From NCBI RefSeq assembly GCF_907164915.1, contig NC_061866.1:40984320-41048319 (forward strand): a stretch of DNA of 64,000 nt, in the 5' to 3' direction. Position numbers and translations under genes: made by a program. The stretch is from Impatiens glandulifera. Lineage: Eukaryota; Streptophyta; Magnoliopsida; Ericales; Balsaminaceae. The notes under the pieces are model-generated. The model saw only the letters and a program-made list of their open reading frames with translations. It was not told the origin of the DNA and did not search any database. Of this stretch, positions 24,007 to 33,509 are shown piece after piece (the first letter of the stretch is position 1; every line of letters begins with the position of its first letter).

Positions 24007-25278
24007 CTGTAAATTAATTAACTTAACTATATATTTATGATGAAGATCAAGACTTCAATTTCTCAGCTGCTTCCTTCCAAGTTTCGGAGAGAGAGAACTT
24101 ATGCAACCTTTTGATAAGGGAAACAGAGAAGCAATAACTTTACCAATTTCTCAGAAAAAAAGAATTAATAATACTTAAAAGTTATGTTTGATTCAGCTTT
24201 TTTCTTAATCAATGGTATATTTGAATATTTTATAATTGTTAAATACTAAATTTATTATGACCTTGAATGAGAATCTTAAATTTATTTATGAATTTAAAAA
24301 ATATATTATTTTTTATACATGATTTTACAAAATAAAAAACTATTCGTTATAGAGAGAGTTAGATCTACTTAAGGTAAAAAATTAATAGTTATTTTCTTTA
24401 CAGTAAAATTGGGAAAGGATCTTTTAATTTATTAACTTTTTAAATTTAATTCATTATTTATTTATTTATTTTATTTTAAAAATGCAAAATTCATTTTCAT
24501 CTACTTGTTTTATTTATTTAAGCCCCCTACAAATAAATTTTAATCTCGAATTCTAATTTGTCACTGGTTACCAGTGGGTGTTAATAATAAAGAAAAAAAA
24601 TATAATTATTTCATTTTAATTAATTATGTTATGAACTTCAAATAATATATTTAATTTATTATAATAAAAAGTAAATCAAAATTATAAGAGTTAGTTTACA
24701 CAACTATATATTACGACATAAATGATGAGAGCTTTTAGTTGATGGACAAATAATTTCGTCACTACCTAACTTTTTTTTTAATTTTTATTTTTTAATGCAC
24801 AATACTTTAATTTAGAGGTTTTTAAAATGAGAATTGAGTTCATAAACTTTAGTTCCTTAAATATTTATTCATTACCACTAAACTAATTTAATAGGTTCAC
24901 TATCAAATTTTAATGAAAATAATAGTTTAGATCAAGATGATGGTAGACTCATTTTTTATTCTGATTTATAATTTTAAATAATATCAAGCTAACGAAATTA
25001 TTTTTTAAAAATTCTTATATGTGCTCATTGCATGCGATTAAAAACAATTAATCAATTTAAAAGCGGTGCAGTATGAACTGAATTTTAAAATATATGATGT
25101 ATAATCGAATTCTAAAATAATTAAATTCTGAATTCTTTATAAAATATAAGATATATAAATAAATGGACAAATGAAATGAACCAAATCAAATAAATAAATT
25201 AAAAAAAATATTGTTGGTATTAATATTGGTTTATTCATTTTGTAGAAAAAAAATGGAGTCAAGTGCCGTCAACTCGGT

Positions 25279-25559
25279 CAATGGTCAATGAAAATTTGAT
25301 GAAATAACTCTAATAATTGTCTTAATTGCGCAGATGGCCCGCACCTAAAAATTTATGCAAATAATCATTTCTTATTTTTCGGACAAAAATATCCCGTCTC
25401 GCGACAGCACACTCGACGAATTAGGGTTCCGTCGCGTCGCAGCAGAGTATTTTTGTCCGAAAAATAGGAAGTGGTCATTTGCACATTTATTAAGCACTGA
25501 TCATTTGCACAATTAAGACAATTATTAGGGTCATTTTATCAAATTTTCCGGCTGACCAA
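25279..25559. mobile_element. Foldback (hairpin) MITE-like element
   Basis: Two arms of about 110 bp are inverted copies of each other. The left arm includes AATAATTGTCTTAATTG and TTTTTCGGACAAAAATA; the right arm includes TATTTTTGTCCGAAAAATA and CAATTAAGACAATTATT. They enclose a GC-richer centre with GAATTAGGGTTCCGTCGCG. The element is also present in block C' at 53381-53660. No ORF is seen, and the superfamily is not assignable by eye. Confidence 0.75.
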
Positions 25560-26539
25560 GAAAAAAATATGTGAAACCAAACCAGATTAGCAACCTAAAT
25601 TCAACTGTAATCAAACCGACCTCAAAAAAGAATTCAAATGGGTCAGTAGAGCTTGCATATTGGCTATATATAATAATCATTTGTTTAGTAGCACAATGCT
25701 TTAATTTTAGTCCTTAAGCACTGATTCCTTGTCAATTAAACTGACTTAGGTTCACTAACAAATTTTAATAAAAACAACAGTTTAGACAAAGATGATATTA
25801 ATCAATCACATTGAGATCACAATTTATCATTTATATTTTATAATTTTTAATATATACTTCAATATAAGTCCTCAAAATGCAACTAAAAAGAATGAGAGGG
25901 GGTCACCTTTTTTTTTAATGAAACAAAAAAGTTTAAATCGAAAATAATTAGAATCTTCCTGAAGAGAGTCGCCGGAACCAGAAATTAAAATTTTGGTAGA
26001 TAGGAATTCCATAAAAATTTCTTTTGAAGAATGAGCCATACCAGGTCATTTTTCAAGAACAATAGCTAAAGGTCCGATAGTACTACTTGGAGCCAACTAA
26101 TTAATTCAAAAAATATTTAATCTCGACGAATTTAAATAAAACATAAAATGATACAAATGGTTAAATAAATTTAATGGTACATACATTTTTCTTTTGTTAA
26201 TTTAAATGTATTGGTATCTTTGTTTTACATATTAAAAATATATATATATATATTAAATGTCAAATAGGGCCCAGGCACAATAAGCAATTCGGATCTTCTG
26301 CTATCGATTGCCGTGTTTCCTTATTGCAGACCAATCAGATTGCAAGATGATTATTATATTAATAAATCAAGCTGGGTTGAAGAGGAGGGAGAGAGAATTC
26401 GGAACCCGAGTTTCATTCCGGGTTCACCCCAAACGCCGTTAACAGAATGTCTAATTAACGTACAGAGCGAAGCTCCCTTCCCCAGCTTTCAGGTCAAAAG
26501 AAATCAAGATATGTTGTCACCAGCGAAGCTAACTTCTCT

Positions 26540-27300
26540 CTAGGCGCCATGTAAGAAGGAATGGAGAGAAGCGGAAAGGAGCGAATCATACGCCGCCTAG
26601 GCGCCCCGTTCAACGGAATGAAGATATGCTTTTAGATCGAAGGATACTTCACTTCAAAAGTTTTTAATACTCTGACGTTCATGTAAAACTCCCAACACAC
26701 CCATGAAAAGACCGATTACCTATCATGTAAATACACTTACTAAAAAAAAATACACTTACTCATGTATGTAAATACCAAAATTAATAAAAATAAAATATTT
26801 TTAAATTAAAAATTAACAAATTTATTAAAAATAACATTATGCGAGGCATACTTCGTGTACATTACTTATTTTTATATTTAAAATTTTTAAATATTTTATT
26901 TACAAGAGATGCTTTGCAGCGAAGAATACTTCGCTCCAATTACTTAATTACTTATTTTTATATTTAAAATTTTTTAAATAGTTTATTTACGAGTAGACGT
27001 TTTGCAGCGAAGAATTCTTCGCTTCAATTATTTTAATACTGACGTACCCTGACGTTCATGTAAAACTCCCAAAACACTCATGAAAAAACCGTTTACCTAT
27101 CATGTAAATACACTTACTCATGTATGTACATACCAAAATGAACAAAAATAAAATATTTTTAAATGAAAAATTAAATAAACCATGTAACGAATAAAATATT
27201 TTCGAGCGAAAACTCTTTCGCCCAGGTCCGATGTAAAAAGGAATGAATTGAATCTTTTCGAGAGAAGACTTCTTCGTCCAGCCTAGGTGTCATGTAAAAT
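26540..27300. repeat. Array of GCGAAG...CTTCGC palindromes in duplicated subunits
   Basis: About six imperfect hairpins of the form GCGAAGAATACTTCGC recur near 26640, 26840, 26915, 27010, 27210 and 27265. They sit within a larger unit that starts 'gacgttcatgtaaaac' near 26672 and again near 27050. The same array occurs in C' at about 54650-55380. The stretch is GC-richer than its surroundings. Confidence 0.6.
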
Positions 27301-27315
27301 GAAATGATTGTGAAC

Positions 27316-29513
27316 AGAACAATTCTGGAACGGATGAGGATTATGTTCTCTCATGCCAAGTTGGCTAAGCATTTCTAGGCTGAAGCCATGAGCACTGTAG
27401 TGTATGTGATCAACCGTTCTCCCTCCAAGCCATTGAATAATAAGTGTGCAGAAAGCGTCTAGTCAGGTAAAGATGTTAATTATGACTATTTACGTGTTTT
27501 TGGTTGTAGAGCTTTTGTGCATGTTCCAAAAGACGAGAGGTCTAAGCTAGATGCAAAAACCAGGCAATGCATATTTTTGGGTTATGGTGATGAAAAATGG
27601 GGATACAGGTGTTATGACCCAGTTGAAAAGAAGGTTTTGAGAAGCCGAAATGTGGTATTCCTTGAAGATCAGACTATTGAGAATTTTGAAGATGGCGAAA
27701 AGCTTGATGCATACAAACGTGACCTTTCTAGTCTTGAGCTGTCTCATGATGTTGAGGAGACAAGGCCACATGTAGCTTCAGACTTAGATAGTGATGATGA
27801 TGTTCCTCAGGGTCAAGCTATAGGCCATGGAAATGATACTGATACTGAAACTGGTCTTGGTGATAATGTTGAGGCTGATTTTGAAGTTCAACAAATAGAT
27901 GGAAATCAACGAAATCAACAAACAGAGGTACTTAGGAGGTCTACTAGGGAGAAAAGATCAAGTTCTAAGTACCTTGCTACATATGTCCTTCTAACTGATT
28001 GTGGGGAGCCTATATTCTATAAGGAGGCTCTTGAGGATGCTCATAAAGAAGAATGGATAACTGCCATGAATGAAGAGATGAAGTCATTGCTGAAAATGAC
28101 ACATATGAACTGGTTCAAAGACTAGAGAACATAAAAGTATTACAAAATAAATGGGTGTACAAGATCAAGCAAGAAGGTGGTGATAGAAAGACAAGATACA
28201 AAGCTAGGCTGGTTGTCAAAGGTTTTGGCCAGAGGCATGGAATTGATTATGATGAGATTTTCTCACCGGTAGTGAAGATGACTTCTATCCGGATGATGTT
28301 AAGTCTAGCTGCTTGTATGGATCTTGAGGTTGAACAACTTGATGTCAAGACTGCATTTCTCCATGGTGATTTGGATGAAGATGTTTATATGGAGCAACAT
28401 GAAGGTTATAATAAGAAAGGTGAGGAAAGCAAGGTGTGCAAACTTGTCAAAAGTCTGTACGGTTTGAAGCAAGCACCAAGGCAGTGGTATCTTAAGTTTG
28501 AGTCGTTCATGATCATCCATGGGTACATGAAGACGTCTACAGATCATTGTGTCTTTGTGCAAAAGTTTGCTTCTAATGATTTTATTATACTTCTCCTATA
28601 TGTTGATGACATACTGATTGTTGGGAGAGACAAGTTCAAGATTGCCAAGTTGAAAATGGATTTGGCTAAGTCTTTTGAGATGAAAGACTTGGGTCAAACA
28701 AGAATAATTCTTGGAATGCAGGTCATTCGTGATCGGGTGATGAAAAGGCTATGGTTATCTCAAGAGAGATATATTGAGAAGATTCTAAAACGATTCTGTA
28801 TGGACAAGGCAAAGCCAGTTGCTTGTCCATTGGCTACACACTTGAAAATAAACAAGACAATGTCTCCCAAGGATGAAGAGGAAAGACAAGAAATGTGCAG
28901 TGTTCTATATGCTTCAGCAATAGGCAGTCTGATGTATGCAATGGTCTGTACATGACCGGATATAGCTCATGCGGTTGGAGTACTTAGTCGTTTTCTTTCA
29001 AATCCTGGTAAAACACACTGGGAAGCAGTTAATTGGCTAATGAGATATCTTCGAGGGACCTCCAAATACGCTTTGTGTTATGGTACTGGAAAGCCACATG
29101 TTGAAGGGTTTTCTGATTCAGATATGAGTGGTGATATTGACACACTGAGATCAACTTCAGGGTATTTGTTTACTTTTGGAGGAGGAGCTGTATCATGGCA
29201 GTCTCGTCTACAGAAATGTGTTGCTTTGTCTACTACAGAAGCTGAATATATTGCCATTACTGAATGTTGTAAGGAAATGAGATGGATGAAAGAATTGTTG
29301 AAAGAAATAAGCATTGCACAATACATGTTTGTGGTGTTTAGTGACTCACAAAGTGCTATACATGTGAGCAAGAATCCAAGTTTCCATTCACGTTCAAAAC
29401 ACATCCAAAGAAGGTACCATTGGATCCGTGAAGTGCTCAAGAAGAAGGAGTTATACTTGGAGAAAGTGCATACAGATGAGAACGGGTCAGATACGATACA
29501 AAGGGCTTGCTAA
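27316..29513 (+). pseudogene. Copia pol remnant (integrase-RT-RNase H)
   Basis: The reading frame resembles the 3' half of a copia polyprotein. The integrase tail (about 27316-27750) has YLRVFGCRAFVHVP and CIFLGYGDEKWGYRCYDP. Reverse transcriptase (28155-28955) has [23 protein letters not shown] and the catalytic LLYVDDILIVG. RNase H (29040-29513) has TTEAEYIAITECCKEMRWM and HIQRRYHWIRE. The frame is broken by stops near 27378 and 27462, a shift between 28090 and 28155, and a stop at about 28953 where the family normally has Arg in TRPDI. It cannot make a functional polyprotein. Confidence 0.9.
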
Positions 29514-29610
29514 GAGGCAAGCATGAGATATGTTGTGCCAAAGCCGGAATGGTTCTGGCAGGAGCGTCACGATGATGAATGTTTATAGCAACATTCTCCC
29601 ATGGCTCGGA

Positions 29611-30123
29611 AGGGGGAGAATTGTTGAGGCGTTCCTTGCCATTGCGGGCGGGTTTTAAATTCCGTGTAAACGGGTCAGGGTTTTCTTTTAGAAAATGGGT
29701 TAGAGTATAAATACTTTTTTTGGGTATTTTTCTCATAACAGAGCAAATAGAGAGAGAGTGAATTACAGATATAGGGTTTTCTGGTTTCCTTCTTCTTCTT
29801 GTTCTTTGGCTGATCCAGAGTGAGAGATTGGGGGAGCTTTTGATTGTGGAGTAGTCCAATCATTCCTAGTGTAATCACTTCTTTCATTTGAGAGCAGGGC
29901 ATGTAAGTTTCTACTATTGACATTTGTTTGATTTAGTGAAACTTATCCCTCCCGTGGACGTATGTCGATTTTGACCAAACCACGTATATTGTGTTGTCGT
30001 TTATTGCTTTGTGCTATTTCTGTTCTTGGTAATCTGTTTATCGTCATAGACAATTTGGAATCTGATTTGCTACATGTTTGATTTCTAAGAAGATCCATAG
30101 TTTTGCTATTGCAAATCCCAACA
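29611..30123 (+). repeat. Polypurine tract and 3' LTR of copia C
   Basis: AGGGGGAGAA at 29611-29620 is the polypurine primer site. The LTR runs from TGTTGAGGCG (29622) to AATCCCAACA (30123), 502 bp with TG...CA ends. It carries a TATA-like AGTATAAATA near 29704. The next base begins the DUF247 3'-flank duplicate. Confidence 0.85.
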
Positions 30124-30829
30124 GTTGATTGTCTACAAATCAATACAAAATGAATTTGATTGAGTCTTATTATTCTAGATTTTCCAATCTTCTTTCTTTT
30201 GAAATGAATTTGGATTAAATGATGTTTTGAATTGGTAGATATAATTAAAAATCTTGATTAATTGAATGATGCTTCATTGCTTGAGTATTTCAAATGGTTA
30301 AATGCTTACATGAAAGATTACTTCTAGTAATGATACTTCATTGAATGTAAGATGCTTAATTAAATGATGATGGTTTTGATGGAGTTGATTATTTGATTAT
30401 TGATGCATTTGTTTGATCCATTGCATGCTTCATTGCTTGATTATCATTGTGTTTTCTATTGTTTATCTATTACGATGATCATTGTTGAGCTATTGATAGA
30501 TAAACTAGATGATTGAACAATGCACCTTCAAGATTCATTCTTCAAGATCATCACGAGGAGATCAATCATCAAAGACTTGCATTGAAGATAGTTGGAGTTT
30601 GATCCAATTCAAATCCATTATACCACAAACCTATAGAAATAGATAAATAGAAAGAAAAGACAACTAAATCATTCTGGAAGTAGAGACTGTCATCAACGGA
30701 CACAAATGAAACTTCGAGCCCTCAAGCTCTATTGGCTTCACTTTATTTCCTGTTTCTCAAAGTGGTCTGTTATGAGTTCTCCATATATTACTGCTCTTCT
30801 TGAAATGCTAAACTTAGTTACAAATTAGC
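30124..30829. repeat. 3' flank of the DUF247 pseudogene (duplicate of 18861-19567)
   Basis: Near-identical to the downstream flank of DUF247 copy 1. It begins exactly at the end of the copia C LTR. Confidence 0.85.
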
Positions 30830-31444
30830 TTATGTAGCTAGAGTATGAACATGTGCCAAATAAGGAACAAGTGCAATCACTGTTTGTATGAAAGTTAACA
30901 TGAGCAGCAAAAAGGCAGCAAATAATGACATGATGGCCCAAGGGCTGTTGAAGTAGTTCCTACTAAGCTTAGCCTCCCAAACATTTCTTCTCTGCCTACA
31001 GTGCGCGTTCACTTCATTGAACAGTTCCTTGTAGCAGAACTTGTCGTGCGATACAAACACGCACGACGAGATGTTGTTGAAAGCATTCGACACTGCTTCA
31101 TCGTCCCCCATCATATTGTTTATAATCTCGTGCCTTCTAAGCCAGCTTACATCCTTCGGTGTTTTTACAATAACATATAAAAAAAGTCACATAATATGTC
31201 ACAAGCTTCAAATCATTGTTCCCTAGGCTCTGCTCGTAGGCAACGAAGTTCCTCAGGAGGCAATATTCTATCTTACTGTTTAATCATTAAAAGTGGGATT
31301 TCCAACATCCCGTTCGCGAATGTTACGTCGAACAAAGGCGAATCGTGTTTTACTCTGAACTCGATTCCCGCCTCACGTAGCTCGGTTGTGCTGTGTATGA
31401 ACTCCCACTTCACCTCTTAGTCATCTCGATTATTATTTCGTTTG

Positions 31445-31783
31445 TGTAGAATTATTCTGGAAGAAAAAATAATTCTAAGAATGGAATGTTGAGAAAGTCA
31501 GCAGCAAATCAAGCAATTAGATTAATTGATTTGGAAATCAATCAATTAGAATCAAAACAAAAACACAAGCAATAAAATGTTCTCACTCTTTCTTTAATTT
31601 TTCTAAAAAAAAATTAAATAGTAAAATCATGTAATTGATAATTAACGGCCAATTAGCAAATCAAGCAAATCAATTAGTCTAATTGATTGATTTACAAATC
31701 AATTAATCTAATTGCTTGATTTGCTACTGACTTTCTCAATATTCCATTCTTAGAATTATTTTTTCTTCCAGAATAATTCTACA
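31445..31783 (+). repeat. Left LTR (339 bp), internally deleted
   Basis: Collinear with the right LTR except that about 121 bp are missing after 'caatcaattag' near 31549. The missing piece is the inner part of one inverted arm and the first half of the loop. Confidence 0.85.
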
Positions 31784-31909
31784 TTTTTTTTCATGTAATT
31801 GACAAATTTATTTTTTCTCCTTTTTTGGCAAACGTCGTCTTCATGTCTCGACAGATTTCTTTCAACATTTTATCTGTCCAAAAATTATCATTTTTCACTT
31901 CAAGAGCCA

Positions 31910-31985
31910 AGAGCCAAGAGCTAAGTGCCAAGAGGCAAGCCAAGAGCCAAGTGCCAAGTGCCAAGTGCCAAGAGCCAAGAGCCAA
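31910..31985. repeat. Short GCCAAG(A/T)GCCAAG tandem repeat in the element interior
   Basis: About ten head-to-tail copies of a 7-bp unit GCCAAGA/GCCAAGT occupy the interior. A minus-strand ORF over it is only the translated repeat. Confidence 0.8.
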
Positions 31986-32210
31986 GAACCACTCCTCTAA
32001 CTAAGTGAATCATGATTTTTGAATCAGTCAAATTGAAAGAATGTCATCAACAATTCATCGGCAACACCCTCTTCAATCTCTGCCAAGGCTCTATTATACT
32101 CATCTACGTTAAATCCCACAATTAGGTGACTGACATACTCACCAAGCCGACTCGAGAAAGTATGTGGCAAGTTGGGCAGTCTCAACATCTACTCCCAAAT
32201 TGAGGGAGAG

Positions 32211-32670
32211 TGTAGAATTATTCTGGAAGAAAAAATAATTCTAAGAATGGAGTGTTAAGAAAGTCAGCAGCAAATCAAACAATTAGATTAATTGATTTGT
32301 AAATCAATCAATTAGACTAATTGATTTGCTTGATTTGCTAATTGGCCGTTGATTATCAATTACATGATTTTACTATTTAATTATTTTCTTTTCTGCTAAT
32401 GTAATCTTACTATTTAAGCATTAGACAATCTTATGTAAGAATCAAAACAAAAACACAAGCAATAAAATTTTCTCTCTCTTTCTTTAATTTTTCTAAAAAA
32501 AGAAAATAATTAAATAGTAAAATCATGTAATTGATAATCAACGGCCAATTAGCAAATCAATTAGTCTAATTGATTGATTTACAAATCAATTAATCTAATT
32601 GCTTGATTTGCTGCTGACTTTCTCAACATTCCATTCTTAGAATTATTTTTTCTTTCAGAATAATTCTACA
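32211..32670 (+). repeat. Right LTR (460 bp), a long inverted repeat
   Basis: The first ~184 bp (32211-32394) and the last ~174 bp (32497-32670) are inverted copies. For example AATTGGCCGTTGATTATCAA near 32340 matches the complement near 32540. The ~100-bp loop holds ACTATTTAAG, a possible TATA box, and AATAAAA. Confidence 0.85.
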
Positions 32671-33509
32671 GTTTGGAACATAGCTTCCGGTTGAGCGAGC
32701 TGGTGATAAGAATGTGAATCAAGCCAAGGATGTGTTTCATATTTTCGGAGTTGATCCCGCATGAAGCCTCTTGGAGCCAACGATTGTTTCCCAACGATTT
32801 GGTGTGATAGTGATAGTATTTTCTAGTGGCGCTATAGTACATTAATAGTAAATCAACCATTGTCTTATTTTGGTAATCCTCATGGGTAGTTGTCGTCATT
32901 TTTAACAATTGATCCACGACAAAGAAAGGAATCTGATTTTTCGAACAACAACATGTCGCGCCATATTGCATGATGCATGTATTCCATCTTGTATAACGTG
33001 TCGTGAGAGTCCACGAGGGTTCTATTTGCAAACTTTCTGCAGAGTTCGACGATGAAACAACCGTCGAGGATCAGCAATTCTGCAAACTTATCTCCCTCGT
33101 GGAGTCCGATGTCTTCTGCTTAACATTCTCGTGCCTTCTCTTCAAGAGCTCGTATGGTCGTCACATACCTATGGATAGTTGATTCTTTGCGACGTTCAAG
33201 TAGCAATTGAAGGTACCGGAGCTTGTGCTCTTCCATGACTTGAAGGGTAGGCTTTCCACGGTTATAGGGGCCTATGGAGAGCAATTCGGGCTCATATGCT
33301 CTTTTGTTTTGGCCACGAAGGCGATCGTAGACTCGGTAGATGAATGGTTCATGGCGGTAATTGGTGGAGAGTTGAGTGAGCTTCTTGTCTATGGTAATTG
33401 TGAGATTGTCTTCAATTCTTCCATTTTGCTTCATTGCTATTGATCTGTGAATTAAATAACATGAAGAGGGAGTTAATTCTTAAATTGTTGATTGATTCAC
33501 AAAAGAGAA

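Larger units (their letters stand above)
23843..27313. repeat. Block C of the duplicated cluster
   Basis: About 3.47 kb aligns over its whole length with 51923-55394 with mostly small differences. It contains a possible non-coding exon, a foldback element and an array of short palindromes, listed separately. A 76-codon ORF at 26313-26543 does not look real. The block ends abruptly at the truncated copia. Confidence 0.85.
27314..30123 (+). mobile_element. Copia retrotransposon C, 5'-truncated
   Basis: Only the 3' part remains: integrase C-terminal region, reverse transcriptase, RNase H, polypurine tract and 3' LTR. The left edge joins block C inside the integrase region, where block C' continues with unrelated sequence. 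The right edge is the end of the LTR and abuts DNA homologous to the 3' flank of DUF247 copy 1. The 5' LTR, gag and protease are missing. Confidence 0.85.
31445..32670 (+). mobile_element. Small non-autonomous LTR element with palindromic LTRs
   Basis: It is flanked by an exact 5-bp duplication GTTTG (31440-31444 and 32671-32675). The intact paralogue at 20155-20180 shows the empty site with a single GTTTG. The termini are TGTAGAATTATTC...GAATAATTCTACA. Two LTRs bound a ~430-bp interior. A polypurine-like TTGAGGGAGAG precedes the right LTR, fixing the plus orientation. Just before it a short frame reads VTDILTKP, like the end of copia RNase H, so the element derives from a copia parent. No methionine-tRNA primer site is visible after the left LTR. 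Confidence 0.88.
30830..33434 (-). pseudogene. DUF247 pseudogene, copy 2, with an LTR element inside
   Basis: It is nearly identical to the gene at 19568-20935 when read around its lesions. Going 5' to 3' on the minus strand: a stop at 33120-33122 replaces Tyr after residue 104. An extra T in a T-run at 32937-32941 shifts the frame just before the LENQIPFF region. A 1226-bp LTR element (31445-32670) splits the middle of the gene with target duplication GTTTG. A stop at 31417-31419 replaces Glu. An extra A near 31180-31186 and other small insertions near 31262 and 31279 shift the frame again. The C-terminal part (30830-31114), including the membrane segment, is intact. No full-length protein is possible. 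Close similarity to copy 1 suggests all lesions are recent. Confidence 0.93.

Noticed and set aside
26313..26543. 76-codon plus-strand ORF in block C
   Set aside because: The counterpart in C' does not keep a comparable frame, and no domain is recognisable.
29437..29859. 140-codon minus-strand ORF over the copia C LTR
   Set aside because: It runs across RNase H end, polypurine tract and LTR on the wrong strand.
31791..31985. Minus-strand ORF with LALGTWLLACLLALSSW repeats
   Set aside because: It is the translation of the 7-bp GCCAAGA/T tandem repeat, not a gene.
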